Shown here: positions 9,515 to 20,350 of the stretch, one piece after another
How the letters are laid out: each line of letters begins with the position of its first letter
Position numbering within the stretch: position 1 is the stretch's first letter
Origin: Poteriospumella lacustris
Lineage: Eukaryota > Sar > Chrysophyceae > Chromulinales > Dinobryaceae
Assembly (NCBI GenBank): GCA_008000375.1
Contig: SMOI01000101.1
Coordinates: 42,955-106,954, forward strand
DNA: 64,000 nt
Reading direction: 5' to 3'
The notes under the pieces: model-generated
What the model was told of the DNA's origin: nothing
Database searches by the model: none
Seen by the model: the letters and a program-made list of their open reading frames with translations, nothing else
Program-made: the position numbers and the translations under genes

Positions 9515-10414
9515 CTAGGAGTTTTCATTCACGAAGTCCATCTTCTCGACGCGTTCCAACGCCTTGTCCAACGACTGCTTCCGTTTGGCGTATATTCGCT
9601 TAAGGTATTCCTCTTTGAGACGACCAGTATTAGGGTCGCAATACTGAGCATAAAACTGGTAGGAGCGAACATCTTGGAGGCGGTTTCCCTCCGACATCGA
9701 GCCGATAAACATTGCAATCAATATCATCGCCAACAGACCCACGTACAGGTGAACGGCCCCGTCCAATGTTGAGCGCGAAAATCCTGCAATCAGCATCGCA
9801 GCAATGGTGGCAAAGTTGGCCAAGTAATTCCAAATGTTCACATTGATAATCGTCGGGCCCGCTTTCACACGAGCAACCATGGCATCAGACCCCGTGTACG
9901 CACGATTGAACAAAGCGGAAACAATCGTACAGCCGATGATAGTGATCAGTTGCATAAATGCAGCAAGCCCAATGACGGCAGAGAAAATCCGTAGATGAAA
10001 TTCCCGGCTAAAGTCAGGCGGATCGATGTACAAGGGCATTGAAATGGTGAGGACGAGGGCTGACTGCAGGACCGTATACTGCAGATTCATTTGCATTTCG
10101 TCGATATAATCTGAACCTTGCAATGCATATGCAGTTGAATAATCAACGACGGTGTTTTGAATATTCTTCCCGATGTCGTTTTCCGTCAGGGGTCTCTTCA
10201 GACTTGGGTAGACACCATACGAAATGAACGCACAGTATGCGGCCTCGTACCTCTCCCATACTTCCATGTCATCGAAAAACATTCTAGTAGATTTAAAATC
10301 CTCTGGTCTAGGTATAACTATCTTCCCTTTCTGAGATTTGTCACCCTTTTCTTTCTTGTCGAACTGACGAACATCCGCATAATCTGTTTCGGGAGCAACT
10401 GTAGCCGACTTCAT
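9515..10414 (-). CDS. Four-helix membrane protein of unknown function
   Basis: 299 residues from the ATG at 10414 (MKSATVAPETDY); the frame continues upstream only with non-ATG codons. A polar N-terminal half of about 115 residues is followed by four hydrophobic segments, roughly LQSALVLTISMPLYI, IFSAVIGLAAFMQLITIIGC, YLANFATIAAMLIAGF and LYVGLLAMILIAMFI, and then a charged 50-residue tail (LKRIYAKRKQSLDKALERVEK). I do not recognise the family. The protein at 40444-41169 has the same plan (charged helix, four membrane helices, charged tail), so the two may be distant relatives. Confidence 0.7.
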   Translation of the reverse strand: MKSATVAPETDYADVRQFDKKEKGDKSQKGKIVIPRPEDFKSTRMFFDDMEVWERYEAAYCAFISYGVYPSLKRPLTENDIGKNIQNTVVDYSTAYALQGSDYIDEMQMNLQYTVLQSALVLTISMPLYIDPPDFSREFHLRIFSAVIGLAAFMQLITIIGCTIVSALFNRAYTGSDAMVARVKAGPTIINVNIWNYLANFATIAAMLIAGFSRSTLDGAVHLYVGLLAMILIAMFIGSMSEGNRLQDVRSYQFYAQYCDPNTGRLKEEYLKRIYAKRKQSLDKALERVEKMDFVNENS

Positions 10415-10905
10415 CGGTGCTGGCAGAGAATCACCACAATCCAAAGAGCATAAATTTGAATACGCGTTATTTCACAATGCACTGAATAGACAGTGTTATT
10501 CAGGCGGCTTCTTTGGCACTTGAATTGATTGTGATGAGGACTATTACCCTGCAAGGACGAAGACCAAAGTCGAAGCATGACGCGTGCTCTTCTTGCAGCG
10601 GCTGTGGCGAGAAAATGAAAACGGCTATGCATGTCACGACGACGATGAGATGCGCATGACGATGACGACGGCGGTCTCTGCTGCTGCTGCTGTCTGCTGC
10701 TGCGCTGTGCAAGAGCAACGTTCTTCTGAAGTTGCAATTCATCATTGGGAGTTCTTGTTGATCTTCAGCAACGTTCTTTTGAAAGGTGACAAGCTAAAAC
10801 ATTTTCCTGTTCCAAAGGTATGCGTCAATCTGCAATAAATCCGTGCGATTCACGCTCTTCCATCACAAAGTAGTTTTACTGCAACATAGCTCACAACAAA
10901 AAGAC

Positions 10906-11428
10906 ATGTCTCACGCGACGGCCCCTCCCGCTGGAAAAGAATGCATGTGCTGCATGGAAGATCTTTCCGCTGAAAATTTCGTGGAATACTTACCCTTTGC
11001 TTCTGAAGAAAACCTTTCACCAAGCTGGCTACCTGCTCAGTTTTGTGAGACTTGCATCGAGTACCTTCTGCAAACGCAGTTCAAAAACTTCCAAGATGCG
11101 TGGCAGAAGACCACATGCAAGGCCGAGCAACGTCGTCTTGTCACCAAGGGTCCTCCGGTCAACCTGCGAGATGATAAGGCCCTGCCGTGCCCAGGCTTGG
11201 TGGAAATCGATCAGCTGTGGTACATGAGCAGTGGAACCGAGAAGAGTGCGAAGTTGGCCAACTCCTTGGTCGGCGAGGTAGAGTAACATTGAGCTTCTTT
11301 TGCTAATGAACCTATGTTGATGAAACCTTGTGTGTTTATAGGAGCGACAAAAGTACTGGAATGAATTGAAGGCCTTCTACGCCGAAGATGAACCTGAAGA
11401 CGAGTCCGCCAAAACGAACGACGCGTAA
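10906..11428 (+). CDS. Small Cys-rich (zinc-ribbon-like) protein, 2 exons
   Basis: Exons 10906-11277 and 11342-11428 join in phase 0 to 152 residues; the 64-nt intron has a textbook tgctaat branch site. CMCCMED near residues 10-16 and QFCETCIEYLL about 30 residues later are paired Cys clusters that could bind one zinc ion. The C-terminus is helical and acidic (KYWNELKAFYAEDEPEDE). The start MSHATAPPAG is preferred to in-frame upstream codons because it is the first ATG with a plausible context. I do not recognise the family, although the sequence looks like a conserved small eukaryotic protein. Confidence 0.75.
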
Positions 11429-11573
11429 CAGATGTGAACCCACCCACCCACACACGCACATTAGCTGTCTAGCCCCTCTGCCAATCTGTACAAACACACT
11501 AACAAAAGATTGATATTCATTTCAAAGTGTGGGGAGGTGTACAACATGCACTTGTGGTGATGGGCTACCACCA

Positions 11574-14500
11574 CTACTTGCGACTACCACTGCTACTGCT
11601 ACTAGACGCGGTGCTGTCACCCGTCAACCCACCTAGCCATGAGAAAGCTGATGAAATCACTTCCACATTCGATGCAGTCATGCCCAGTACCGAATCGACT
11701 GAACTTTGCCATTGATCCAGACACGCCACCGCTTGGGCTTTCTCCTTCGCCGTGAACGACAACAACGCACACAACACGGGCAACAACCGTTGTCGTTCAC
11801 TGTGCTCTGCAGCCGTCACAAACTTGTACACCACTTGTTTCAAATAGTCCAGGTTGACCGCTGGAGACGCGCCGGCAGCACCGATAGTTTGCCCCGCGGC
11901 CTCACCACTCCCGTTGCCCGCGCCCGTGGCACCGACGACAGAGCCACCGGAAGTGATTTTTCGCGCACGAGACAAGAATGCTGCCAATTCGTCGCAGCGT
12001 TGCGACAGTTTCTCCTTTTCTTCGCGCTCACGACGCAAATGCATTTGGGATTCATCAATTTCCACACTTCGTTGGGCCACCAAACGCTGCAACGCATGCA
12101 CTTGCTGCTGCAGCTCATCGACGAGGACGAAACCCGACGCGGTACTGGTACTCGTCGACATCGCCGACGGACCAGCCGCCGACACGGCGACGACCCCCGT
12201 CGTCGTACTGGGCATTGTCGCCGTAGGCGAGAACGGAGACGGGGCGTTGGGATGTGCCGCGGTCGGCAAGAAGTAATCGTCGTGTGCCTGCACACCGCCG
12301 GACGACATCACACGCACGATTTCAGCGTCTTCTTGTTGCTGCTGACGCTGTACCGAGAACGAGGCCGATGAACGGATCGGGCCCGGCTCTGTCACGGATA
12401 CTGCGGTATCAGCGGCGACCGCCGGTGGCTCCGTCGTGTCCAGTGCCGGTGGGAAGAGACCCGATGCGCGAGAGAATGACGACTCTAGTGCGTGAGTGTC
12501 CTGCGTTGCACTGGCCAACGACGATTTACTACGCGCCTCAAGACGCTGTAGTGACGCTTGCAAATCGTCGATCTGTTGCTGCAGCTGTCGACGCTCGTCT
12601 TGCCAAGCGGCTGCTGCTGAGTCGCGTGCGGCGATGGTCTCTTCGAGCGTAGCGATCGTCTGTGAATGCAACGAGAGATGCACAATCAGCGACAGCAGTA
12701 GCCATCAGCCGTCATTCGGCGGCGTAGACCAGGGGAACTTACTTGGCGTAATTGCGTCTCCAGCGATTGTACTTGCGCTAATTCCTCGGTCACGGTCCGC
12801 AGTTGTTGTTGTAACTGTCCATTCTCTTCTTGCAACGACGCCGACGTGGCCGTCGCTTTCTTCAACGCCAATTGGGATCGACGCTTGTAATTTTCCAGCG
12901 CTTGTGCTTGTTCGGCATTGTTTCCGGAACTTTCTTGCAACTGACGGAATTCTTCGGACAGATGCGAGTATTTCCGTTCCGATTCTCGCAGTAACCCACC
13001 CAAATCTTCTTCGACACGTCGTTTCGCGGCTTGTAACGTGGCCACTTCGGTTTCTTTTTCTTCCAATTGCATTCGTAAGGCTTGCATGCGTGATTCTACT
13101 TGAGTACGGTCGTCTTCCCATTGCTGTTGTTCCTTTTGTGTCTCGGACCATAGCTTTTGTACGGCGTGATATCGCTCGGTGATGTCGTGTAACTTGCTAC
13201 GCTGTTCATCCAACTGCTCTCGCTGTGCCTCGAACTTCAATTGCAATTTCACCACTTCGGAATCCTTCTCCTGGGACAACGAGGTGTTTTCGGCTTTAAG
13301 ATCGGAATGGCGCTGCATTAATTCACGTAACTTGCCACTCAACGTGTGAAGCTTGGACGTCAACTCTTCCACTTGGGTCGTCTTCTTCGCGAGTTCTTCT
13401 TGGGTCTCAGCGAGTTTGCTCAGCGTCGATTGTTGGGTTTCTTTGGCCAACTGTAGTTCCGCAGAAAGATTCTGAAACGCCTGTTCTTTCTGTTCGAATT
13501 GCTGTTTGAGGGCAGCTTGTTGAGCCTGCAGAGTGGCGACGAGACGTTCGCGTTCGTCGTGGTCACGTTGCGATTGTTCCGTTGACGACGACGCTTGTTC
13601 CGAGAGGCGCTGCGCTTGCAGCTGTACCGATGCCAGGTCTTCTTGATGACGTTCTTGTTCAGCTTGTAACGCAGCCCGATGAGCAACTTGAAGCTCCTCT
13701 GTCTTCGACTGCAACGACTGGCGTTCCGCGTCCCAAGTGGCCTTCAACGACGCGGCTTCCTTCTCTTTCGCATCAAAATCACTTCTCCATTCGTCTTGTT
13801 GCCGTTGATAACGTGATTCGGCTTCCGTTAATGTTGCTTGAAGTTCTGCTGTTTCTTTCTCGGCGCGTGTCCGAGTCTTCTCCAGTTTCTTCGTCAACGT
13901 GTCGACTTGTTGCTGCAGTTTCTTCGACTCCTGTGCGTGCGCATCTTCTTTTCCCGTCAACACACGAAGATGATCGTTTTCAATGTTTTGAAGTTGAGCA
14001 TGATACTTGCGTTCGTGTTCTTGCAACAAGGCTTCGAGCTCTTGCACTCGAGAGTCAGCTTTCAGACTGCGCTCCAAGTCACTGGCCTTCTCAGTCAAAC
14101 GACTGTTTTCTTCCTTTAAGGAATTCACCACCTCGTCCAAGGCATTTGAAGATCCATCGGTATCATCTGATCGGCTTTCTCGCAGGGCTATGATTTCACG
14201 CTCCTGTGACTTCACTTTGTGCCCCAGTTCCTCTACCTGACCCGACAAGCGACTTTTCTCTTCGGCCCATTGCCGAGATGCCGACGCATGCTCTGACTCA
14301 TTCTTCGATAGCTGTTCTCTGAGTCGTCGTAACTCTTGTTCCTGCACTTGTACGTGTTCTTCAAAGGCTTTCGCGCGTTCTGAAAGTTGAGTATTTTCCT
14401 CGCGAAGACTCTCCAGCTGCGATTCGAAGATCACCGAATGATCGATGGCTGAATCATTGGCTACTCCTGCACTCTCCGTATTCGCCTGCATTATATAAAC

Positions 14501-14709
14501 AACAGAACAGTCAGAGTACAGTTCTTTCATTGGCTTCTCACAGAACATTGACTCGCCTGCGCTTGAACAGTGTTCAATGAGTCACCGCTTGATGCAGCTT
14601 CCGCAGCCTTCGGATCTGTCTCGCTACTCTGAAGTGCATCCAATGAAAAATTTGAGAGCTGCGCGAAAGTGGAATTCAAATCCGGAAAATTTCCCAATCC
14701 AGAAAACAT
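11574..14709 (-). CDS. Golgin with GRIP domain, 3 exons
   Basis: Exons about 14542-14709 (or 14557-14709), 12743-14485 and 11574-12659 encode about 995 residues. The start MFSGLGNFPDLNSTFAQL and a continuous Glu/Gln/Leu-rich coiled coil through exon 2 are golgin-like. Near the C-terminus VNLDYLKQVVYKFVTA, then RQRLLPVLCALLSFTAKEK, is a GRIP domain, including the Tyr needed for Arl1 binding at the trans-Golgi. Between coiled coil and GRIP lies a Ser/Thr/Ala-rich linker. The first intron can be read as GC-AG (CAG|GCGAGT donor, 71 nt) or GT-AG (TCT|GTGAGA donor, 56 nt); both keep the frame. The protein probably tethers vesicles at the Golgi. Confidence 0.85.
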
Positions 14710-14976
14710 ATTGTACGAATCCACAGGATGATGATTGACCAAGCGCAGATGCTACTTCCTCCTTGCCAACCCAATCCAACAAGCGAAGCTCTCTCAACAC
14801 AAGAAAGTTTCAGTAGCGCTGTCTTCAATGCGATGGTCACCAGTGGCTTCTCTCGCAAGAAAAAATAGCTGAATGAATGATCCTAAACGTCCGAAACCTG
14901 CTTTTTTTATCCGTAATCTTCGTCGATACATAATCTAATCCGACTGATGATCGATGATGGATGATGATGATGACCG

Positions 14977-15820
14977 ATGTCACAGACCCAGTGTTTGCGT
15001 ACAAATACGATCTTTGTGTTGCTCGAGCCGTTGGAACTGATCAAGGCCCAGCTTTTGGCGATGATCAGATACAGTAAAGGAAGTGAGTCCTGCGCCACCG
15101 TCCAGGAAGTTGCATCAAGTCGTTTACAAACGAACGAGAGAAACCATACAATACAGTGCTGCATTCTGTGCGTTCTTAACGTTACTCCTGAGCTGCTGGA
15201 ATAAAGAGAACGATTGAACATGACAACCATTTCTTATCACAGTGTAAGGAAGCTGCCTTTTACACGCACTTTCGATGCATCGTATTTAACACCGTCTATA
15301 GTACAGAGAGTTTGGTAGAAAGTCTCATGCCGATAATGAACTGGAGTTCGACGACGAGGAGCGCATCCTCTCGTTGCCTGTGTATGTACCCTACTCGAAG
15401 GTTCGCAGTCATCGTGTCAGTAGCGTGGTTTCTATCATCGATAGCGTGGATAGAGTATATATTAGAGAGCGCAATCGAGTCAATCTGCATAAAGTCAGTT
15501 TAAAGACTCAAAACGAATATGGAGAGATCGATTCGGATGAGGGAGAAGACAACGACGACGACGAAAACAAGAAGCCAGACAGTCTTGGTTCCTTGGATCT
15601 AGGTCTGGAGCCTCTGCGAAGAATCGTTCAAGATCTTCACAGACTTCATTCAGATAGACCTCACTTCAGTTTCGATCAAAATTCTGCCAAAGCTGCCGGC
15701 TTGCCAAGCTACTGCGACTACTTGAAAGGATCAGGTGCCAATGAGCCTCGACAACGAAACACTGCCAAGTTTCAAGCCATTCAGCAGAAAAAGAAAGTTA
15801 AAAATCTCGCCAAGAAGTAA
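14977..15820 (+). CDS. Unidentified protein; proposed 2 exons, 5' part uncertain
   Basis: The 3' exon (about 15309-15820) is well supported. It begins after a tatagtacagag acceptor and encodes a charged protein with an acidic run (DSDEGEDNDDDE) and a basic C-terminus (QQKKKVKNLAKK). A possible first exon 14977-15082 (MSQTQCLRTNTIFVLLEPLE) ends in A|GTGAGT and joins the 3' exon in frame to give 205 residues. The intron would then be 226 nt, longer than the rest of the window, so an extra exon may be hidden. The first exon looks a little like the start of a ubiquitin-like fold. I do not recognise the gene. Confidence 0.45.
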
Positions 15821-16048
15821 AGCTTCAGCTTTTCGTATTTCGCTTTTGTACATACACTGTATTATTTGTTAACGTGGCCACTTGGCCAGCACTACTACTC
15901 GGTACTGGCGTGCCACATGCGGGTGACAGATCGGTATTGTTGCTGTAATTCGCTCAACCACTTTTCAAACTGACAAATATGCTGGAGACTTTGATTGATA
16001 TATCATTTAAGCACTATACTTCCAGGAAGTCAAACTAAAACGTCACAT
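15821..16048. other. Short gap between converging genes
   Basis: Nothing recognisable; it presumably holds the 3' ends of both flanking transcripts. Confidence 0.5.
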
Positions 16049-17168
16049 TCACTTTTCTGCAGCAGCACTGGTCAATGCCTCTGCTGGAGGTGGCCCAGAC
16101 GGCGGCTTTGGGAAGAACTTGATCTTCTGCTTCTTTGGCTTATTTTCCTTTTTCTCAGCATCTTCTTCAGTGGTGTCCTTGTCATTTGCTGAGTTTGTAT
16201 CACCAATGCCATACTGCTTCTTAAGAAAGGTCTGCATCGCGGCTGGTAGCCGTTGCAACTGCTCCAAGCTCTCAATACCCGGAGGAAGAACGATACCTTG
16301 CTCTTGACTGCCTTGATTATCCGTCTCAAATTCAGATCTGCACAGAAAAAAGTTAAAGTTTCCCCAGCTGCAACTCGGAAAATGGGCACACAAAGCCGCT
16401 TGATTACCTGGGCCGCTTCTTATCCTCCGCGTTGTCACTCTCAGATGGCTTGGTGGGTTGGAACATCTTTATTCGCGGTTGAGCACGATTCGTAGCAACT
16501 GAGCGAGCGATTTTAAGCAGCCTCTCGCTTGTTTCATTGGCAAGAACGTCTTCTCCTTCAGCATCCAATCGAACCAATTGCTGTTGCGTAATATACTCAC
16601 GATTGATGATGCTTTCTGGTGCTTCCAAACCCTCATCAGAGTGGGCTAAGACTGCATCTCTAAGCTGCGAAGGAAGCCCTATTTGATTAAATGAACAGGT
16701 GTAAAAAGACTGATCGAGCGATATATTCGATCACCAAGACTTTACCCAATTGCATGTCCAAAATGCACGTTTGGCAGAGGTTCTTCACTCGAGCACATGA
16801 CTGACAAACCTGATGAAAGCAATAATAGCGAGATGACTTTTTAACTGCATTCGCTCAAAACAAAAACAGCAAAAGGATGACTTACTTCAGTTTTTCGGTA
16901 GCCACCGCCCCGACCAGGTTTCCATTTGAAAACTGTAAACGCTCGATCGCACATCTTGCACGAGCCACTGAAGTGATCCACGATCATTCTAACGTACGGA
17001 TTATCTCCCAAACAGCCTAAAGGCAAAACAATAACTTCGTGACTAACAAACGATTCAAAAATAATTGTGCTGAGGTGACCAACCTTCGCAGAGAATCGGA
17101 AACTCTGAATTTTCCCATGAACGCTGGTTCATATCCGATTTTTGCTGCATTCGCCTTTCTCCTGACAT
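16049..17168 (-). CDS. SLT11: SLT11/ECM2/RBM22-like spliceosomal protein, short form, 5 exons
   Basis: Exons 17084-17168, 16886-17016, 16746-16809, 16408-16678 and 16049-16337 give 279 residues with every junction in phase. The N-terminus (NSEFPILCEGCLGDNPYVRM, then CKMCDRAFTVFKW, then CQSCARVKNLCQTCILDMQLG) is the zinc-binding module of RBM22/SLT11, which sits in the catalytic spliceosome near U6 snRNA. After about residue 110 the protein has only an acidic/Lys-rich, Pro-ending tail; the CCCH finger and RRM that follow in human RBM22 (about 420 residues) are absent. It is read divergently from the left PAT1 copy. Its promoter and first codons lie inside the palindrome arm. Confidence 0.85.
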
Positions 17169-17236
17169 CTTCGTAAACTATTACCACGTCAACTCTGCTA
17201 TTGCCACGACCCCAGGAGTCAATACTATGTGAAAGA

Positions 17237-17356
17237 ATGGCCTCCAAGAAGAACAAAGTCGCCGAGACCGACGACGGCGGCGGGCAGCACGACGATGTCG
17301 CTGGGCCGTTTGACGCTATGTTGAGCCTCCAAGCCGACCGTCGCCGCTTAACTTAG
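17237..17356 (+). CDS. 39-codon upstream ORF in the PAT1 leader, left copy
   Basis: ATG GCC TCC AAG to TAG, encoding MASKKNKVAETDD through QADRRRLT. It lies 165 bp upstream of the PAT1 ATG on the same strand and stays intact in both arms, with Lys at residue 7 here and Glu in the right copy. It could be a regulatory upstream ORF or chance coding in GC-rich leader. Confidence 0.35.
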   Translation: MASKKNKVAETDDGGGQHDDVAGPFDAMLSLQADRRRLT

Positions 17357-17520
17357 CGACCAGTGCGTCGACCGCTGTCGCTCGACGCGAACTCGGCAGA
17401 AGACGCTTCGACATGGCCCCGGGTCCATTGGGAAGGCCCTTTTCAAAAAGCAAACAACTCTGACAGAGGCCAGACATCTGTGTGGATTCTGTATTCTCAG
17501 CAGAGTGTGTGGCAGAGACA

Positions 17521-19751
17521 ATGTCGCAATTGAAAGGTAAGCGGCGCGAGCGACAGCAGTTGGCAGGAAGTGCAGGATTTGACGTCGGTGCGAGAGCGGT
17601 GTATTGTTTGTTGCGATGGTGATGGTTGGGTGTAGGATTACCAGCGTTTTTCCAAAACAATGCAAAGACCGTTGCCGCCGGACTGGAGGACTTCGAGCTC
17701 GACAACGGCGGAGACGGGTTGGACGGGTTGATCGACGAAGGCAACGCGAACGGGGCGAACGACGATACGTTTGGCGATGCGGAAGTGCTGGAGTATGACG
17801 AGAACCCAGAGAACTTGCCGGACTTCTTCAAGCTGAACAAGCCGGTGACGACGGCGCCTCCGCCGGTGGCGATTCCTCAGATCGCGAAGTCGGCTCCGCC
17901 GGGTCTTCCGCCGGGTCTGACTCCGCAGAAGAAGGCTGCCGGCGGGGAGGCGACGACCGTGGCATCCAGTGCGACGCCGTCGAATGCGTATTTCTCGTCT
18001 CCGGCGTCGTTCTTGACGGCTACTCCGACGGGAGTGCAAGTGAGTGCAGCGAGCAGTGCGGCGCTGTTCGGCGCGATCGCGGGTGGTGCGCGTCCGGCAG
18101 CAGCGGCTCCATCGACGCCTGTGAGTGCGGCGCCAGCCTTGTCGTTCGCGGCGGCGGCGGGCGGAGTGCAGCACACTCCGCGTTCGTTGTTCGAGGAGGG
18201 CACGTCGACGCCGCAGCGCGACCTCTTCGCGGCGGCGCCGTCGACGCCGAGCTCGTCGTTGTTCCCGGGTACGCCGAGCTTGTCGTCGGTGACGCAGGCG
18301 CTTCCGGAAACGCCCACACAGCCGGTGCACCAGCGAGTGACGGAGTACTTGGGCCGCGGCAAGTACATGACGGCGTCGGACGTGCGGTACGTGGTAAGCC
18401 GCGTGCTGCAACCGCTGGAGACGGTGGATCCGTATGCGGACGACTTCTACCACATTCAGGTAAGTGACAGGTCGTAGAGAGGATGTCGAGATGAGTGGTG
18501 GCTGATGTGCGGTGTGTCTGTGTGTGTCCTGTCTGTGTGGTGCAGTTCAAGCTGAAGAAGAACCGCAGGGAGCGAGAGGCGGCGGTGCGCGAGGGCAAAG
18601 ACGAAGTCCCTGCGCCGCCGACGGTGCCGAATCCGACGTGGAAAGAAACGAAGGAGCGTATCAAGCTGCAGATGGACCAGTCGCGTCGCAACTTCACGGC
18701 GAAGGTGAAGGACTGGGAGGAGAAGGAGCAGGTCTTGGGCCATCGCATCCGCGCAGAGGTGTCGAAGCCGAAAGAACTGTTGTCGATTCCGAACCTGAAC
18801 GACTTGGAGCTGGACCTGATGGACACGGGCGACTCGGACAACATTCTGCTGTCGACGGAGTGGAAGTCGCCGTTCAACAGTCGGCTGTGGTCGACGCGTG
18901 CGGCGGTGCAGCAGGGGTACGAGGCGTTGTTCACAGTGCAGGAGCTTCAACAGCTGGCGCAGTTCCCGACGGTGGCCCAGAACCAGTCGGCGATGGAAGA
19001 GATCAAGCGCGAGATCGAGGCGGCGATCAGTTTGCTGTCGCAGTCGCTGGGTATTCGCACGTTGATCCACGCGTCCCCGCACCACTTCGGATCCGGCGCC
19101 GGCAGCAGCGGCGCGGGCGTGATGTCGACGCACGGCCACTCGGCGAGCGGTCGCGAGCTCAGCATACTGGGCAACGCGAACGAGTACAACCTGGACGGCC
19201 GCCACGTGTCGGCGATCTTGCAGACGGTGATCGGCAAGAAGCTGTTGATCCGCGGCATCAAGTTCTTGTCGCCGCAGCACCGCTGGGCGTTGATTCCGGT
19301 GATCTTGGCGCGCATATTGTTGCCGGCGCCGGCGAGCAACGCGACGGTGTCGGCGGACAACGGCAAGGGCGCGTCGGTGGTGAAGGAAATGCAGGAGGTG
19401 GAGCGTACGTTGATCGCGACGATCACGGACTACCTGCAGTTCTGCTTCGCGCAGCAGCGCGAGCTGCACGCGAAGGTGATGCCGGGCGTGGCCTCGGCGA
19501 CGCTGTACGCCAACAACTACTCGCGCGAGCTGCTGGGCCATCTGCGTCAATGTTTGAAGAACATCATGATCACGCAGATGGACAAGAAGTCGCAGCTGCG
19601 CGAGTCGTTGTTGGTGGAGAAGGCGCGGGCGGAGGCGCTGTTCGTGATCGTGCGACTGGGCGACCAGATCGCCGACACGTGGTCGGACGCGCAGTCGAAG
19701 GTGGAGTGGGTGCAGACGCGCGAGGCGTTCATGTCCTTGCTGGAGGGATAG
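17521..19751 (+). CDS. PAT1: PAT1 mRNA-decapping activator, left copy, 3 exons
   Basis: Exons 17521-17536, 17636-18459 and 18546-19751 encode 681 residues. PAT1 links deadenylation to decapping (Dcp2, Lsm1-7, DDX6) in P-bodies. The N-terminus has the acidic motif FGDAEVLEYDENPENLPDFF. A Pro/Ala/Ser-rich linker follows with repeated STP and APA segments. YMTASDVRYVVSRVLQPLE, then DPYADDFYHIQ with KLKKNRRERE, is the PAT1 core hallmark, and the C-terminal ~350 residues form the helical repeat domain. Exon 1 is 16 nt (MSQLK plus one base). Codon use strongly favours G/C at the third position, unlike CUL1 or SLT11. An identical copy faces it at 20351-22581. Confidence 0.9.
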
Positions 19752-20350
19752 CGAGCGGGCGGTGGGTAGCGGCGGGCGACACGGACGCGGTGGGTGCGGC
19801 AGCGGCGAGTGCGAAGCGCGGACGGCGTCGAGCACGTAGCGGTTGTGGTCGCAAGGACTTCCTTTGTATTTCTTTCGGTTGGCGTTGGATGCCTGTAGCT
19901 GTCTCTTTGTATGTATTTCGGTCGAGCACCCCTCGACATGCAAGTTAAATACAACGTTATCTTGATTATTTGTGCGGGATTGCACTGCATTATTCCACTG
20001 CAACAGGTCGGACGCATCAACGGGAGGGACAGGCTGCCACGGTTCACATCATTCTTGTCCGTGAGAATCGACACCGAACCCAGCGCCTGTGCCACTGCAG
20101 CATCAGCAAACAACACTCCGCAGTCACCAAAGACCTGACTCAAGAATTTAGTTGTATTTAAGTTCACAGTCCCTGTCCTGCGAGGGTCGAAAAGGCATAC
20201 AAGGCACATCTGCACCACCGAATAAAGAAAAGGAATAAAAGAAGTCACCGCGATCCCGAACGCAACGTGTTCGATGCCGTCCGCGCTTCGCACTCGCCGC
20301 TGCCGCACCCACCGCGTCCGTGTCGCCCGCCGCTACCCACCGCCCGCTCG
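19752..20350. other. Palindrome centre: two diverged 3' regions and a unique core
   Basis: The 3' untranslated regions of the two convergent PAT1 copies meet here. Similarity between arms fades after 19826/20276 but can be followed to the shared ttaaatacaac at 19945-19955 and 20151-20161. The non-palindromic core is about 195 bp (19956-20150). Long open frames through this stretch are antisense shadows of PAT1. Confidence 0.8.

Larger units (their letters stand above)
17160..19955 (+). repeat. Left arm of a 5.8-kb palindrome
   Basis: Aligned position pairs sum to 40,102 against the right arm. All of PAT1, including both introns, and most of its 5' region appear identical between arms. The outer ~75 bp carry a few substitutions, and the inner part (about 19827-19955, the 3' untranslated region) is recognisably related but clearly diverged. 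Confidence 0.95.

Noticed and set aside
19547-20308. 253-codon minus-strand frame across the palindrome centre
   Set aside because: Part antisense to PAT1 exon 3, part non-coding core; no family signal and not mirrored on the other arm.
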